Below, piece after piece: positions 10,285-19,245 of a stretch of DNA of 64,000 nucleotides. The DNA comes from Tahibacter amnicola (lineage in GTDB: Bacteria; Pseudomonadota; Gammaproteobacteria; Xanthomonadales; Rhodanobacteraceae). Position 1 is the stretch's first letter; each line of letters opens with the position of its first letter. A model generated the notes under the pieces. That model did no database searches and had not been told where the DNA came from. It saw nothing but the letters and a program-made list of their open reading frames with translations. The position numbers and the translations under genes are program-made. The stretch covers positions 919,501-983,500 of the forward strand of contig NZ_CP104694.1 in assembly GCF_025398735.1 (NCBI RefSeq). Reading direction: 5' to 3'.

Positions 10285-10311
10285 CGTCGCCGGACGCGCA
10301 GTCCGGCGACG
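10285..10311 (+). terminator. Perfect stem-loop after the amine oxidase gene
   Basis: Eleven-base arms CGTCGCCGGAC (10285-10295) and GTCCGGCGACG (10301-10311) around GCGCA, 14 bp after the stop. There is no T tract, so it is either a weak terminator or a 3'-end stabiliser. The rest of the gap to 10592 shows one more short hairpin, GTCCGGC (10554-10560) and GCCGGAC (10567-10573), and no other signal. Confidence 0.55.
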
Positions 10312-10592
10312 GCAAGGTACGCACGGCCCCCTCGCGGATCCATGCCGCGGCACCGTTGCCGTTTCTGCGCAAGCATGACTTCCGGAACCCACCCATTGGT
10401 TGGGTCTGACGTTGCAAGTGCGTTGAAGTGCCAGCCGAACGATACAGAAACTGCGCGAATCTCCCGCGCCTGCAGCCAGCGCGCGTCCATGGGCGTCCAA
10501 TCAACGTGCCCGGCAGGGACGCACCACGGCACCGCGATCACCGATCGCACGGCGTCCGGCCCGCTTGCCGGACACATCGTTCGGAGGCTGTC

Positions 10593-10895
10593 ATGAAAGC
10601 ACGTTGGTTGGTGATGACGCTCGCCTTCTTCGCCGTTCCGGCCATGGCCGATACCGTCATCGATATCGAACAGCTCGCCAATGAGTCGGGCCTGAGCAAA
10701 CGGCAGGTCAGCATGGTGCTTGGCGCGCGCAGCGCCTATGCGGAGTACCCCGCATCGTATACGTTGGTAAAACGCAAGTTCGAGGCGGCGGTCGGTCCGC
10801 ATCGTTTCGCGCAGCTGGTGGCTGCCATGCGCAAGGCCCAGGAAAGCGGCGAAGCCGTCGCCGTGCAGGTACCCCGGCCGGATTCCGGTTCCTGA
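10593..10895 (+). CDS. Small secreted protein of unknown function
   Basis: A 100-residue product with a clear signal peptide (MKARWLVMTLAFFAVPAMA) and a short helical, charged mature part containing LSKRQVSMVLGARSAYAEYP and ending in a proline-rich tail. I do not recognise the family. GGAGG precedes the ATG by six bases, which fixes the start; the upstream part of the open frame lacks such a site. It stands alone between the oxidase gene and a minus-strand LysR gene. Confidence 0.7.
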   Translation: MKARWLVMTLAFFAVPAMADTVIDIEQLANESGLSKRQVSMVLGARSAYAEYPASYTLVKRKFEAAVGPHRFAQLVAAMRKAQESGEAVAVQVPRPDSGS

Positions 10896-11016
10896 TCCGG
10901 CCCGTCAAGGTCACCACACTGCGTGACGGGATGCCGTCGATGCAACCGCGCCCCTCGTGAAGTACCCGGGTTCGAGCAGCGTGACGACGTGGTGCGTCGA
11001 TGCGCTGCTCATGCCC

Positions 11017-11964
11017 TCATCCGGCCGGTGTGCGTGACGGGCGCCGCAGCGTCCGCGCGATCGGCGGCAATGCCGACTCCGCCAGCAGCCAACGCCGCAA
11101 CTGCTCGATCGCCGGATGATCCAGGCGATGGTCCGGCACCACGAGGTAGTAACCGATATTCAGCGTCAACCGCAGCGGAAACGGCGCTATCAGTACGCCT
11201 GCCGCGAGATCGTCGCGGGCCAGCACGCAGCGGCCCAGCGCGACGCCACGTCCTTCCGCGGCGGCCTGAAGCACGAGATGGCCGTCGTCAAAATGCGTCC
11301 CGCGGCCCGTATCCACGCCCGTGACACCCGCCTGGCGCAGCCAGTCGCGCCAGCCCGGCTGGCGGCCCACGCGCCGCATTGAATCGTCGTGCAGCAGCGG
11401 AAGATCCGCCAGCGCCGCGGGATCGACCCGCTTCCGCCGACCTGTCAGCTTCGGGCTCAGCATGGGCGTGAGCGCTTCATCGAACAGTTTCCAGGCGGTG
11501 AGGCCCTCGTAGGATCCGCCGCCAAAGCGGATTGCGGCGTCGACGTCGTCGCGATGGAAGTCCACCAGGGTGGTACTGGCGGTCAGGCGCAGATCGATGC
11601 CAGGACAGGCGCGCGCAAAGGATGCCAGCCGCGGCACCAGCCACTTCGCCGCAAACGAGGGCGACGTGCTGATCGTCAGTGCGCGTTGCGTGCTGCCGCG
11701 GCGCAGCACCTCCACGCCGCGGGCGAGACGTTCAAAACCCTCCCGGAAGTAGGCCAGTGATACGCGACCTTCGTCGGTGAGTTGCAGTCGTCGCGTGGTT
11801 CGCTGGAACAGGGCGACCCCCAGGTGCGTTTCCAGCCCCTTGATCTGGTGGCTGATCGCGGCGGGCGTGACGTGCAGTTCGTCAGCCGCCTTGGTGAAGC
11901 TCATGAGCCGGCCCGCGGCTTCGAAGGCGCGGAGGGAGGCCAGGGGCGGAAATGCGCGGGACAT
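11017..11964 (-). CDS. LysR-family transcriptional regulator (GcvA-like)
   Basis: A 315-residue LysR protein. The winged helix-turn-helix is at about residues 6-65, with SFTKAADELHVTPAAISHQI and LFQRTTRRLQLTDEGR. The effector domain starts near residue 93 (ALTISTSPSFAAKWLVPRL), a sequence characteristic of the GcvA/AmpR-like branch. It is divergent from an NADP-binding reductase gene across about 110 bp, the usual geometry for a LysR regulator and its target. Its ligand is unknown. The chosen ATG at 11964 gives the standard LysR N-terminus; the open frame continues upstream without homology. Confidence 0.93.
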   Translation of the reverse strand: MSRAFPPLASLRAFEAAGRLMSFTKAADELHVTPAAISHQIKGLETHLGVALFQRTTRRLQLTDEGRVSLAYFREGFERLARGVEVLRRGSTQRALTISTSPSFAAKWLVPRLASFARACPGIDLRLTASTTLVDFHRDDVDAAIRFGGGSYEGLTAWKLFDEALTPMLSPKLTGRRKRVDPAALADLPLLHDDSMRRVGRQPGWRDWLRQAGVTGVDTGRGTHFDDGHLVLQAAAEGRGVALGRCVLARDDLAAGVLIAPFPLRLTLNIGYYLVVPDHRLDHPAIEQLRRWLLAESALPPIARTLRRPSRTPAG

Positions 11965-12076
11965 TGATGAACAGGCCTCATGAATTGGTGTGCGAAACAT
12001 TCGTTTGCTGCTACTGCCTGCCGAGCCTACTGTGCACGGCAGGTGGCGCCAACCGGATGGCCCGGGGAGCACCATC

Positions 12077-12823
12077 ATGAATTCCATTCACGAAATGAGG
12101 CAATACATGTCCACGCAGGAAACCAACGGCCACACACGCGCTGACACGATCGGCATTCTCGGCACCGGCCGGATGGGTGTGCGGCTTGCCGCCCTGTTCG
12201 CGCGTGTCGGCCATACGGTGATACTCGGATCGCGCGATCCGGCGCGCGCTGCGCGCATCGCCGAGGGGCTGGCACTGCCCGGTATTCGCGGTGGCCGCTA
12301 CGACGAGGCGGCGGCGGCCCCGATCGTCATTCCGGCGGCGTTTGTGCGCGACGGGCTGTTTGATCTGCTTGAGACGCTGCGCCCGGCGCTGGAGGGCAAG
12401 CTGCTCATCGACATCAGCAATCCGTTCAATGCCACCTATGACGATTTCCTGTTCGACTGGAACACCAGCAGTGCTGAGGAGATCCAGAAGCGGTTTCCGC
12501 GCACACGCGTCGTGGGTGCCTTCAAGAATGTCTGGTGGGAGGTGTTCGACACGCCGCAGTTCGACGGCCAGGTGAGCGATGTCTTCGTCGTGGGTGATGA
12601 CGAAGCGGCGCGGGCGCATGTCATCGCTTTGGGCCAGGGAACGCCGTTCCGCTACATCGACGCGGGTGCGCTGAAAAATGCGCGGACGGTGGAACGCATG
12701 ACACTGCTGGCGGGCGAGCTCGGACAGCGCTACGCCTGGTTTCCACGCATGAACTGGCGTCTGCTGGGCGAAGCGTGGACGCCGGGCGTGAAGGATCCGA
12801 TCCGCGCGCTGATTGCCCGGTGA
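12077..12823 (+). CDS. NADP-binding reductase of the F420-dependent-reductase fold
   Basis: A 248-residue protein with an N-terminal Rossmann fold (GILGTGRMG near residue 26, followed by GSRDPARAARIAEGL), resembling the NADPH-dependent F420 reductase family used in bacteria for many imine and ketone reductions. Further matching segments are LLIDISNPFN and VVGAFKNVWW. The substrate is unknown; F420 itself is unlikely in this host. GGGGAG lies eight bases before ATG 12077; a second in-frame ATG at 12107 is possible. It is translationally coupled to a RidA gene and lies divergent from a LysR gene, suggesting one inducible unit. Confidence 0.8.
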   Translation: MNSIHEMRQYMSTQETNGHTRADTIGILGTGRMGVRLAALFARVGHTVILGSRDPARAARIAEGLALPGIRGGRYDEAAAAPIVIPAAFVRDGLFDLLETLRPALEGKLLIDISNPFNATYDDFLFDWNTSSAEEIQKRFPRTRVVGAFKNVWWEVFDTPQFDGQVSDVFVVGDDEAARAHVIALGQGTPFRYIDAGALKNARTVERMTLLAGELGQRYAWFPRMNWRLLGEAWTPGVKDPIRALIAR

Positions 12824-13290
12824 TGACCGCGATGAAGGACGATGCTCCCATGGATGGCGTCGACGCCATCGGCGACTGCCCGCCGTCGCCACTGGGAAAC
12901 TACCGCGCCGTCGTGGTGCGCGGTTCTGTCGGCGCCGTCTCCGGGCAGCTGCCGATCGAGCACGACGTCGTGGTGTTTCGCGGTCGCGTCGGCAGGGAGC
13001 TGGACGTCCAGCAGGGCTATCGCGCGGCAGCACTGTGCGCCCGCAACGTCGTCGCTCAGTTGCGTCATGCGCTGCACGAGGCTATCGACCGTGTCGCGCT
13101 GACGCGGATCACCGGCTACGTGGCGTCAGCACCGGGGTTCATCGGGCAGGCCGCCGTGATCGACGGTGCGTCCGACGTGCTGGTCGCCGCGCTGGGCGAT
13201 CGCGGCACGCACGCCCGGGCGGCAGTGGGCGTGTCCCACTTGCCGGCCGGCGCGGCGGTGGAACTGGTGGTGGAGTTCGTGCTGCAGTGA
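12823..13290 (+). CDS. RidA/YjgF-family protein
   Basis: RidA proteins hydrolyse reactive enamine/imine intermediates to ketones and ammonia. The 155-residue product has SGQLPIEHDVV, an internal helix, GYVASAPGFIGQ and the C-terminal THARAAVGVSHLPAGAAVEL, where the arginine is the conserved carboxylate-binding residue. It is longer than the usual 130 residues because of an N-terminal extension. The ATG overlaps the stop of the preceding reductase by one base (TGATG). Pairing with a reductase under a LysR gene suggests shared handling of an imine or carbonyl compound. Confidence 0.88.
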   Translation: MTAMKDDAPMDGVDAIGDCPPSPLGNYRAVVVRGSVGAVSGQLPIEHDVVVFRGRVGRELDVQQGYRAAALCARNVVAQLRHALHEAIDRVALTRITGYVASAPGFIGQAAVIDGASDVLVAALGDRGTHARAAVGVSHLPAGAAVELVVEFVLQ

Positions 13291-13305
13291 GGAGCACGCC
13301 GAGCG

Positions 13306-14712
13306 TCATCCGCCGAAATCGTCCGCAAACAAGGTGTCGTCGCCCTGCATCCGTGCGACGAGAATGTTTGACTGGCTGGATGAACAGTCCGGGTTGGTGG
13401 ATCCGACCATCACGGGCTTTCCCTGCCAGTTGCTGAAGCGCGTGGGAAATTGTGACGGGGGCAGGCCGTTCCCGCAGGGGGCGTTGCCGCCGTAGGCGAA
13501 GAAGAGCGCGCCGTGACTGCCGAATTCGGTGTAGACGTGATCCTGCGCTGGTGCATCGCCCAGCTCGATGACGCTGACGTAGGTTCCCAGATAGGCGTTC
13601 TCCTCGCTGCGCAGCGGATCGGGTGATTCGGTCCGCGATGGGGTGCCCAGCGTGCGGACGGCGGCGCCGTACAGCACGCGACCATTCGCGATCGGAATGA
13701 TCGACGCAGAGTACAGCTGATCGCCGATTGTCGACGGCCTACCGTCGACGACGGGCGTATCAGGCAGCGTGATCATGCTGTTGCCGGCCTCGCGCAGCAC
13801 CAGCATCCGTGGGCGGTAGGGATCATCCGGTGAATTCTGCGGGCGGAAGCGCGCGGCCAGCGCCATGATGCCGTTGGGCAGCACGCGGCCGGCACCGACA
13901 AAGACATTGCCTGTCGTGCCGACGTCAAAACCCAGGAGTGCGCCCGAGGCCGGGTCCAGCTCGGCCTTGTACCAGGTCAGGGTATTGGGATCCAGGCGCC
14001 GCCCGGTGCCTGCGACCCATAAACGGCCGTCGACGCCGATCCCCGCGGCAGAGGCATAGTAGGTATCGAAGTTCGGCACACTCACGCGCCGGACGTCGGT
14101 GACGGTGCCGTTGGCCGTAAGCCGCGCGACGAACGGATCAAGCTGGCCTGCCGCCTCGAGCGTCACCTGGCCGGTAATGTAGATCTCGTTGCTGGCGCCC
14201 ACGTTGATGTTGAACGGCACTTCAAGCAGGCCCAGACCGGTGATGTGCGCATCGAGGTCGAGCAGGCGCTTTCCGCCATCGCCGAAGCTGGTGTCAAAGC
14301 GACCGTCCTGCTGCAGCTTGACGATTTCGATGTTCCGGTCGAGATCCGTGCCCCGCACCATGCGCGCAACCAGGACGGCGCCACCGCCAATGCACGTGCC
14401 GACCAGGGCAGTGTCGGTCGTCATGGTCGGGAACACACTCTCGACTCCGTCGCCTGAGAAGCGCGTGTCGACCTGCCCGTTGGGCAGGAGGCGCAGCGTC
14501 GCCAATTCCGTGGTGCCGATCTGGGCCACCACATTCAAGGTGGATTCCGGCCCGGCGCAGGTTGCCAGTCCGCGGCTCTCGCTGTTGCCAGCGGTCGGCG
14601 GGTGATACGCCTTGACGCCTCCCGGGCCGAAACGACTGTCCAGGCCTACCGTCTGCGACCAGGCGGTCGTGGCAGCGAGACCCAGGGTGAGCAGGCAAAG
14701 GCGAGGCAGCAT
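13306..14712 (-). CDS. Secreted beta-propeller-like protein with delta-60-type repeats and FADDF tail
   Basis: A 468-residue exported protein with signal peptide MLPRLCLLTLGLAATTAWS. It contains repeats of the delta-60 style (LDSRFGPGGVKAYH, VDTRFSGDGVESV, FDTSFGDGGKRL), which usually form a propeller with unknown role. It ends FADDFGG, an acidic/aromatic C-terminal tail like that of two other secreted proteins in this window (ending at 15013 and 51666). Function unknown. It lies convergent to the RidA gene, stop to stop 15 bp apart. Confidence 0.8.
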   Translation of the reverse strand: MLPRLCLLTLGLAATTAWSQTVGLDSRFGPGGVKAYHPPTAGNSESRGLATCAGPESTLNVVAQIGTTELATLRLLPNGQVDTRFSGDGVESVFPTMTTDTALVGTCIGGGAVLVARMVRGTDLDRNIEIVKLQQDGRFDTSFGDGGKRLLDLDAHITGLGLLEVPFNINVGASNEIYITGQVTLEAAGQLDPFVARLTANGTVTDVRRVSVPNFDTYYASAAGIGVDGRLWVAGTGRRLDPNTLTWYKAELDPASGALLGFDVGTTGNVFVGAGRVLPNGIMALAARFRPQNSPDDPYRPRMLVLREAGNSMITLPDTPVVDGRPSTIGDQLYSASIIPIANGRVLYGAAVRTLGTPSRTESPDPLRSEENAYLGTYVSVIELGDAPAQDHVYTEFGSHGALFFAYGGNAPCGNGLPPSQFPTRFSNWQGKPVMVGSTNPDCSSSQSNILVARMQGDDTLFADDFGG

Positions 14713-15012
14713 GGCGGAACCCGTCCGGATATGGCGTGTCAGTTCCCGCTCATGCGCAAATCCGGGGACGATTCTCCGGCGGCCGAATGCAAAGGCGGGT
14801 CAGCTGCCATCCGTTGCTCGCCAGGCAAAGCCCCAACAAGCGAAAGCCTGCGGCGCCACGTACCCACTACCCCTCCAAACGCTGGCTTTTCCAGCGTTCG
14901 GCCAGCCGCTTGACTCAAGGGGGCACCGAAACGACAAAGCGCGCCTTGTTCAGGCATCCCTGCCATCGGGTGCTGCGATGGGCAGTGAACGAAGGACCAG
15001 CCGTCGCGTCCG
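14713..15012. other. Intergenic region with a perfect hairpin
   Basis: 300 bp between two minus-strand secreted-protein genes. It holds AACGCTGG (14878-14885) and CCAGCGTT (14891-14898) around CTTTT, which could end the upstream gene's transcript. No gene is evident. Confidence 0.5.
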
Positions 15013-16419
15013 TCAGCGGTCCAGGCGGTCCGCAAAGATGCGATCGGAGTCTTCCCAGGCACCGATATCGACCGTTGCGCCTTGCAGCCGCGCAGCCCCT
15101 GCGATATCGACCGTGCCCAGCCCGCCGACCGGTGTATTGGTGCCGCTGTCGGTGACGGAAACCACTGGTCTGGCGAGGCTGTAGTCATACAGCGACGGTG
15201 CGACGAAGGGCAGTGTCAGGCCGAAGCGGTTGTTCTGCAGCTGCGCGCCATTGAAGGTATTGTCGTCAAACGCCGAACCCATCAGGTTGTTGCTGACCTG
15301 CGCCGGGTTGCTCGACGTGGACGACATGTATACATCGTAGCCATTGTCGGCCAGCGTCAGGTTGGTCAGGTGGACGACGGCAGAGCTGGAAATGTCTGTC
15401 GTGACGGCGTAGCGCGGCGCCCTGGCGACCAGGCTGTCGCCAAAAAGGATGCTGGCCTGGTCGCCCGCGTTGAGGGAAACCTCTGGCCCGGTGATGATCG
15501 TGCCGACCGGCGAGCCGGCATGGATGCGATTGCCCCGCGCGACGAGCGAGCCGTTCGTATAGGCCTCCAGGCTCAGGCTGCGCGGCCGTGCCTCGGACGT
15601 CGTGGAACCAAATACCAGGCCCTCGATGCGGTTGCGATCGAAGCGCACGGTGCTGTCGGCCCCCGCAATCACCCGCACCATACCGAAGACCTGCCGGCCG
15701 GGTGCATCGGCTGTGGAGTTCAGGACGGTGTTTCCCAGCATATGGCAATTGCGCGTTCCATAGCACCCGAACTGGATAACGGCACCGGCGATGATCTCCG
15801 AGTGCCCCTGGGCGATGACGCCGCGATTATTGATGAACTGGTTGTTCGACACGATCAGTGTCCCGCCGCCGCTGGCATCGGCGTGCAACGCGGCGCCGCG
15901 TACGGCATTTCCGGTGCTGCCAGTAAGGACGTTCTCCTGGAAAATGCTGCCGGTGACGGTGACCGACGCGTCGCCGTTACTCATGAAGATGCGCATTCCG
16001 GCACCGCCCTGGTTGCCGCTGGCGTTGACCTCTGCGCCGTAGAAGTGGAAGCGGTCCACGACCAGGGTTCCACCGGTCGGCCCCAGCCTGGCGGCGATCT
16101 GGTTGGCGCCGGGCGAGACGATGGTGTTCAAGGCACCATCGGCCGCCTGCGTGGCATAGCCATCATTCCAGCCACCGCTCATCACCAGCCGGTCGGTCGT
16201 CATGGTGAACGGGACGTTGATCGCTTCGTTATAGGTGCCCGTGTGCACGCGGACTTCATCGTTGCCGGCGCTCGCCAGCGCCGCATCGATGGCCCCCTGG
16301 ATGGTGGTGTGCGTGCCGCCGGGGCCGACGGTATAGATCGCGGCTGAGGCCAGCATGGGCGCCAGGCCGGTCGCGGCGGCCAGCGCGGCGGCGCGTAGTT
16401 TGAGGTACTTCAAGGTCAT
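15013..16419 (-). CDS. Secreted right-handed beta-helix protein with IFADxxD tail
   Basis: A 468-residue exported protein (signal peptide to about residue 26, LASAA). The mature part begins IYTVGPGGTHTTIQGAIDAA, the typical opening of pectate-lyase-like and DUF1565-type beta-helices, followed by asparagine-rich coils (NNQFINNRG, RGNRIHAG, SNNLMGSAFDDN). No polysaccharide-lyase catalytic residues stand out, so this may be a structural or binding protein. It ends DSDRIFADRLDR, related to the tails of the neighbouring gene and of the Asp-box protein ending at 51666. Confidence 0.82.
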   Translation of the reverse strand: MTLKYLKLRAAALAAATGLAPMLASAAIYTVGPGGTHTTIQGAIDAALASAGNDEVRVHTGTYNEAINVPFTMTTDRLVMSGGWNDGYATQAADGALNTIVSPGANQIAARLGPTGGTLVVDRFHFYGAEVNASGNQGGAGMRIFMSNGDASVTVTGSIFQENVLTGSTGNAVRGAALHADASGGGTLIVSNNQFINNRGVIAQGHSEIIAGAVIQFGCYGTRNCHMLGNTVLNSTADAPGRQVFGMVRVIAGADSTVRFDRNRIEGLVFGSTTSEARPRSLSLEAYTNGSLVARGNRIHAGSPVGTIITGPEVSLNAGDQASILFGDSLVARAPRYAVTTDISSSAVVHLTNLTLADNGYDVYMSSTSSNPAQVSNNLMGSAFDDNTFNGAQLQNNRFGLTLPFVAPSLYDYSLARPVVSVTDSGTNTPVGGLGTVDIAGAARLQGATVDIGAWEDSDRIFADRLDR

Positions 16420-16582
16420 GTTCGGAACTCCGCATAGGCCTGTCCGTCAGATACGCAGGACGGCGCCGGAGGCGGAAGATAGCAGGCACGCGGCGGGAAA
16501 GATCGGCGGCGAACCGCGGGAAACTGTCAACTTCCGGGACGGAACAGGGCCTGTCCCGGCCGGGTGTCCACTGATCGGGACG

Positions 16583-17503
16583 TCACGGCCGCACGGCGGT
16601 TCGCTCGCAGGAATCCCGATGCGGCTGTTCGTCGAACAGGACCCGCAACCCACGCGTCAGTGCGGCCGGAAATACAGTGTTGTGGTTTTCGTCCTCGAAC
16701 ACGTGGCTGTACAGCGCGAACGACGGCCACCGGTGCGCGCACAGCTGGCGGGAAAATGCGTGCAGGTCGGCCGCCATTTGCGCATCTTCATTCGCACCCA
16801 CCGTCAGGAACACACGGGCGGACAGGTCGTCGCGTTCGGCATTTGCGCGTGCTTCCGCCTGGAACAGCCATCGATCGGCGTACCACAGGGAAGGACTGAC
16901 GATCAGCCAGCGCTGGAAGGCCGCCGGTCGCGTGGTGAGCAGCCAGGCGCCAAAAAGACCGCCGTAGGAATGACCGACGAGCGTCCAGTCGTCCGGCTCG
17001 ACGCGATAGCGTCGCGCCAGGGCGGGTTTCACCGTGTCCAGCAGGAAGTCGCGGAACGCCGGCCCGCCGCCGGAATGTTTCTGGAACGGCGGCCCGTAAC
17101 CACCGTCGGGCCAGTGCAGTGGCGTGTAATCGCGCGTACGGGTGCGCCGGTACGCCGGATAGTCTTCGATACCACCCGGATAGCCCACGCTGACGACGAT
17201 CGCCTCGGGCAGGTTGTCGCGATCGCTCAGGTGCTCCACGACATTGCGCGTGATGGCAAAGGCGTAACCGGCGTCGAGCGTGACGATGACCGGATAGCGC
17301 CGTGCGTTGCCCTTCTCCGCATAGCTGCGGGGCAGGGCGACGTCGATGACATAGTCGTGCTTGTTCGGGGCCGCTTGGAGTGGCCACCGTTCTGTCCGTG
17401 GCAGGCTGACGGAGCCGGCAAGCGCGGGAACGCACTGCGATAACGCGGCCGCCAGCGCGAATGCACGAAAGGCGCGTGTGGCCGTGGATGGTCCTGCCCG
17501 CAT
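16583..17503 (-). CDS. Secreted alpha/beta-hydrolase, esterase D / enterochelin-esterase-like
   Basis: A 306-residue protein with a signal peptide (to about ALAG at 30). The fold is that of the esterase D/Fes family: YPVIVTLDAGYAF, the nucleophile elbow LVGHSYGGLFGAWLL, and a catalytic histidine probably in EDENHNTVFP. Such enzymes hydrolyse siderophore or other ester bonds in the periplasm. Its gene starts only nine bases after codA stops, so the two are probably cotranscribed. How an exported esterase relates to pyrimidine use is unclear. Confidence 0.85.
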   Translation of the reverse strand: MRAGPSTATRAFRAFALAAALSQCVPALAGSVSLPRTERWPLQAAPNKHDYVIDVALPRSYAEKGNARRYPVIVTLDAGYAFAITRNVVEHLSDRDNLPEAIVVSVGYPGGIEDYPAYRRTRTRDYTPLHWPDGGYGPPFQKHSGGGPAFRDFLLDTVKPALARRYRVEPDDWTLVGHSYGGLFGAWLLTTRPAAFQRWLIVSPSLWYADRWLFQAEARANAERDDLSARVFLTVGANEDAQMAADLHAFSRQLCAHRWPSFALYSHVFEDENHNTVFPAALTRGLRVLFDEQPHRDSCERTAVRP

Positions 17504-17512
17504 CGCGCCGGG

Positions 17513-18796
17513 TTACGCGCCGCCTGCGTCAAATTCCAGGGTCACCGAATCCGGGCGGCCATCGAGCATCAGTGCCGTTCGCCGCTCGGGCGCGCGCGCG
17601 ATCACCTTGCCTCGGCGCAGTACCAGAAGACGCGTCGCGCGCAGGCGGATGGCTTCGAACGGATCGGCCGCCTGCAATACGACCAGGTCGGCGTGGCAGC
17701 CCGGAGCGAGTCCATAACCCTCAAGGTGGAGGATTTTCGCCGGCGTGGTGGTGACGGACTCGAACGCGCTCGCTATCGCGGTGCGCGAAGTGAGCTGGCC
17801 GACATGGATGGCCATGTGCGCCACCTCGAGCATGTCGCCGGAGCCGAAGGAATACCACGGATCCATCACGCAGTCGTGCCCAAACGCCACCGGCACGCCG
17901 GCCGCCATCAGCTCCGGCACGCGGGTCATGCCGCGGCGCTTGGGGTAGGTGTCGTGGCGCCCCTGCAAGGTGATGTTGATCAACGGATTGGCGATGGCAG
18001 CGACGCCACTCTCGGCCATCAATGGCAACAATTTGGAAACGTAGTAATTGTCCATCGAGTGCATGGACGTCAGGTGCGAGCCGGCAACGCGGCCCTGCAG
18101 CCCCAGGCGCAGCGATTCCGCAGCCAGTGTCTCGATATGACGCGAATGCGGGTCATCGGATTCGTCGCAGTGCATGTCCACGAGCAGGCCGCGCTCCGCG
18201 GCGATCTCGCACAGCAGTCGCACCGAGGTCGCACCATCGGCCATGGTTCGCTCGAAGTGCGGGATGCCGCCGACCACCTCCACGCCCATGTCCAGCGCCC
18301 GGACGAGGTTGCGTTGACCGTTGGCCGAGCGCAGCACGCCATCCTGCGGGAAGGCGACGAGCTGGAGATCCAGGTAGGGCGCCACGCGACGCTTCACCTC
18401 AAGCAGGGCCTCGACGGCGAGCAGCCGGTCGTCGCAGACATCGACATGGCTGCGGATCGCCAGCAGCCCCTGGGCCACCGCCATATCGCAGTAGGCCATG
18501 GCGCGGGCGACGACGGCATCCTGGGTGAGGTCCGGCTTGAGTTCGCCCCACAGCGCAATGCCTTCGAGCAACGTGCCCGACTGGTTGATCCGCGGCAGGC
18601 CCAGCGACAGCGTGGCGTCCATGTGGAAGTGCGCATCCACGAACGGCGATGTGACCAGGCGGCCGGCGACATCGATCTCTTCGCTGCCGGATGCGGCGAG
18701 CGCAGGACCGACGGCAGCGATGTGTCCGTCGGCGATGCCGATATCGATGTCACGACGGCCGTCGGGAAGTGAGGCGTGGCGGAGGATGAGGTCCAT
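17513..18796 (-). CDS. codA: Cytosine deaminase (amidohydrolase superfamily)
   Basis: Converts cytosine to uracil and ammonia. The 427-residue product matches CodA throughout: VDAHFHMDATLSLGLP (metal-binding HxH), NQSGTLLEGI, MHCDESDDP (catalytic Glu), SHLTSMHSM, and FGHDCVMDPWYSFGSGDML. Length is close to the E. coli enzyme. It is divergent from the pyrimidine-catabolic operon starting at 19246 and would feed it uracil from cytosine. Related ring deaminases such as isocytosine deaminase are alternatives. Confidence 0.9.
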   Translation of the reverse strand: MDLILRHASLPDGRRDIDIGIADGHIAAVGPALAASGSEEIDVAGRLVTSPFVDAHFHMDATLSLGLPRINQSGTLLEGIALWGELKPDLTQDAVVARAMAYCDMAVAQGLLAIRSHVDVCDDRLLAVEALLEVKRRVAPYLDLQLVAFPQDGVLRSANGQRNLVRALDMGVEVVGGIPHFERTMADGATSVRLLCEIAAERGLLVDMHCDESDDPHSRHIETLAAESLRLGLQGRVAGSHLTSMHSMDNYYVSKLLPLMAESGVAAIANPLINITLQGRHDTYPKRRGMTRVPELMAAGVPVAFGHDCVMDPWYSFGSGDMLEVAHMAIHVGQLTSRTAIASAFESVTTTPAKILHLEGYGLAPGCHADLVVLQAADPFEAIRLRATRLLVLRRGKVIARAPERRTALMLDGRPDSVTLEFDAGGA

Positions 18797-19245
18797 GGGG
18801 CGGGTGACCGGGCGGCTGGAACGGGAAAATTACCATGCGGCGGACAGAGGGCGCGTCAGGCCCGCCGGGAGTCGGCCTGAACGCAGCGATGGGAAGCCGG
18901 GACGAACCAGGTATGCCCGGCGCTGCGGAATTGCCGCGCCGCCGCAGAGCGGCGCCGATCCCCCGGCTTTCCCGCCCCTCTTGCATCCCCGCCGCCATAG
19001 TGCAAATCTCGGTGTTCTCATCGGCGATACGGTCTCGCCGAAAGTGCCGCTGGCGCGATGCCGCGGCACGCCAGTTCCCGCCCGCGCGTTACCGCGGGCG
19101 CGGGAGGAGGGCGTGTGCGAAGCCCGTTGTGGCGTTCGGTGCAATGTTCCATTCTTCCGACAGCTGTCTGCCGCGCCGCCGGAGTGCCGGTGTTGCGCGC
19201 GGCAACCCCTTGTGTGCCCACGACCGTCCCAGGAAGCCACACCGC
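18797..19245. promoter_or_regulatory. Divergent control region of codA and the pyrimidine-degradation operon
   Basis: About 450 bp without a gene, between codA (minus) and the aminotransferase (plus). It must contain promoters for both units. A GC-rich imperfect stem-loop lies at about 19078-19104 (CCCGCCCGCG against CGCGGGCGCGGG). AGGAAG precedes the aminotransferase ATG. I found no RutR-type palindrome, and no regulator gene is adjacent. Confidence 0.5.
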
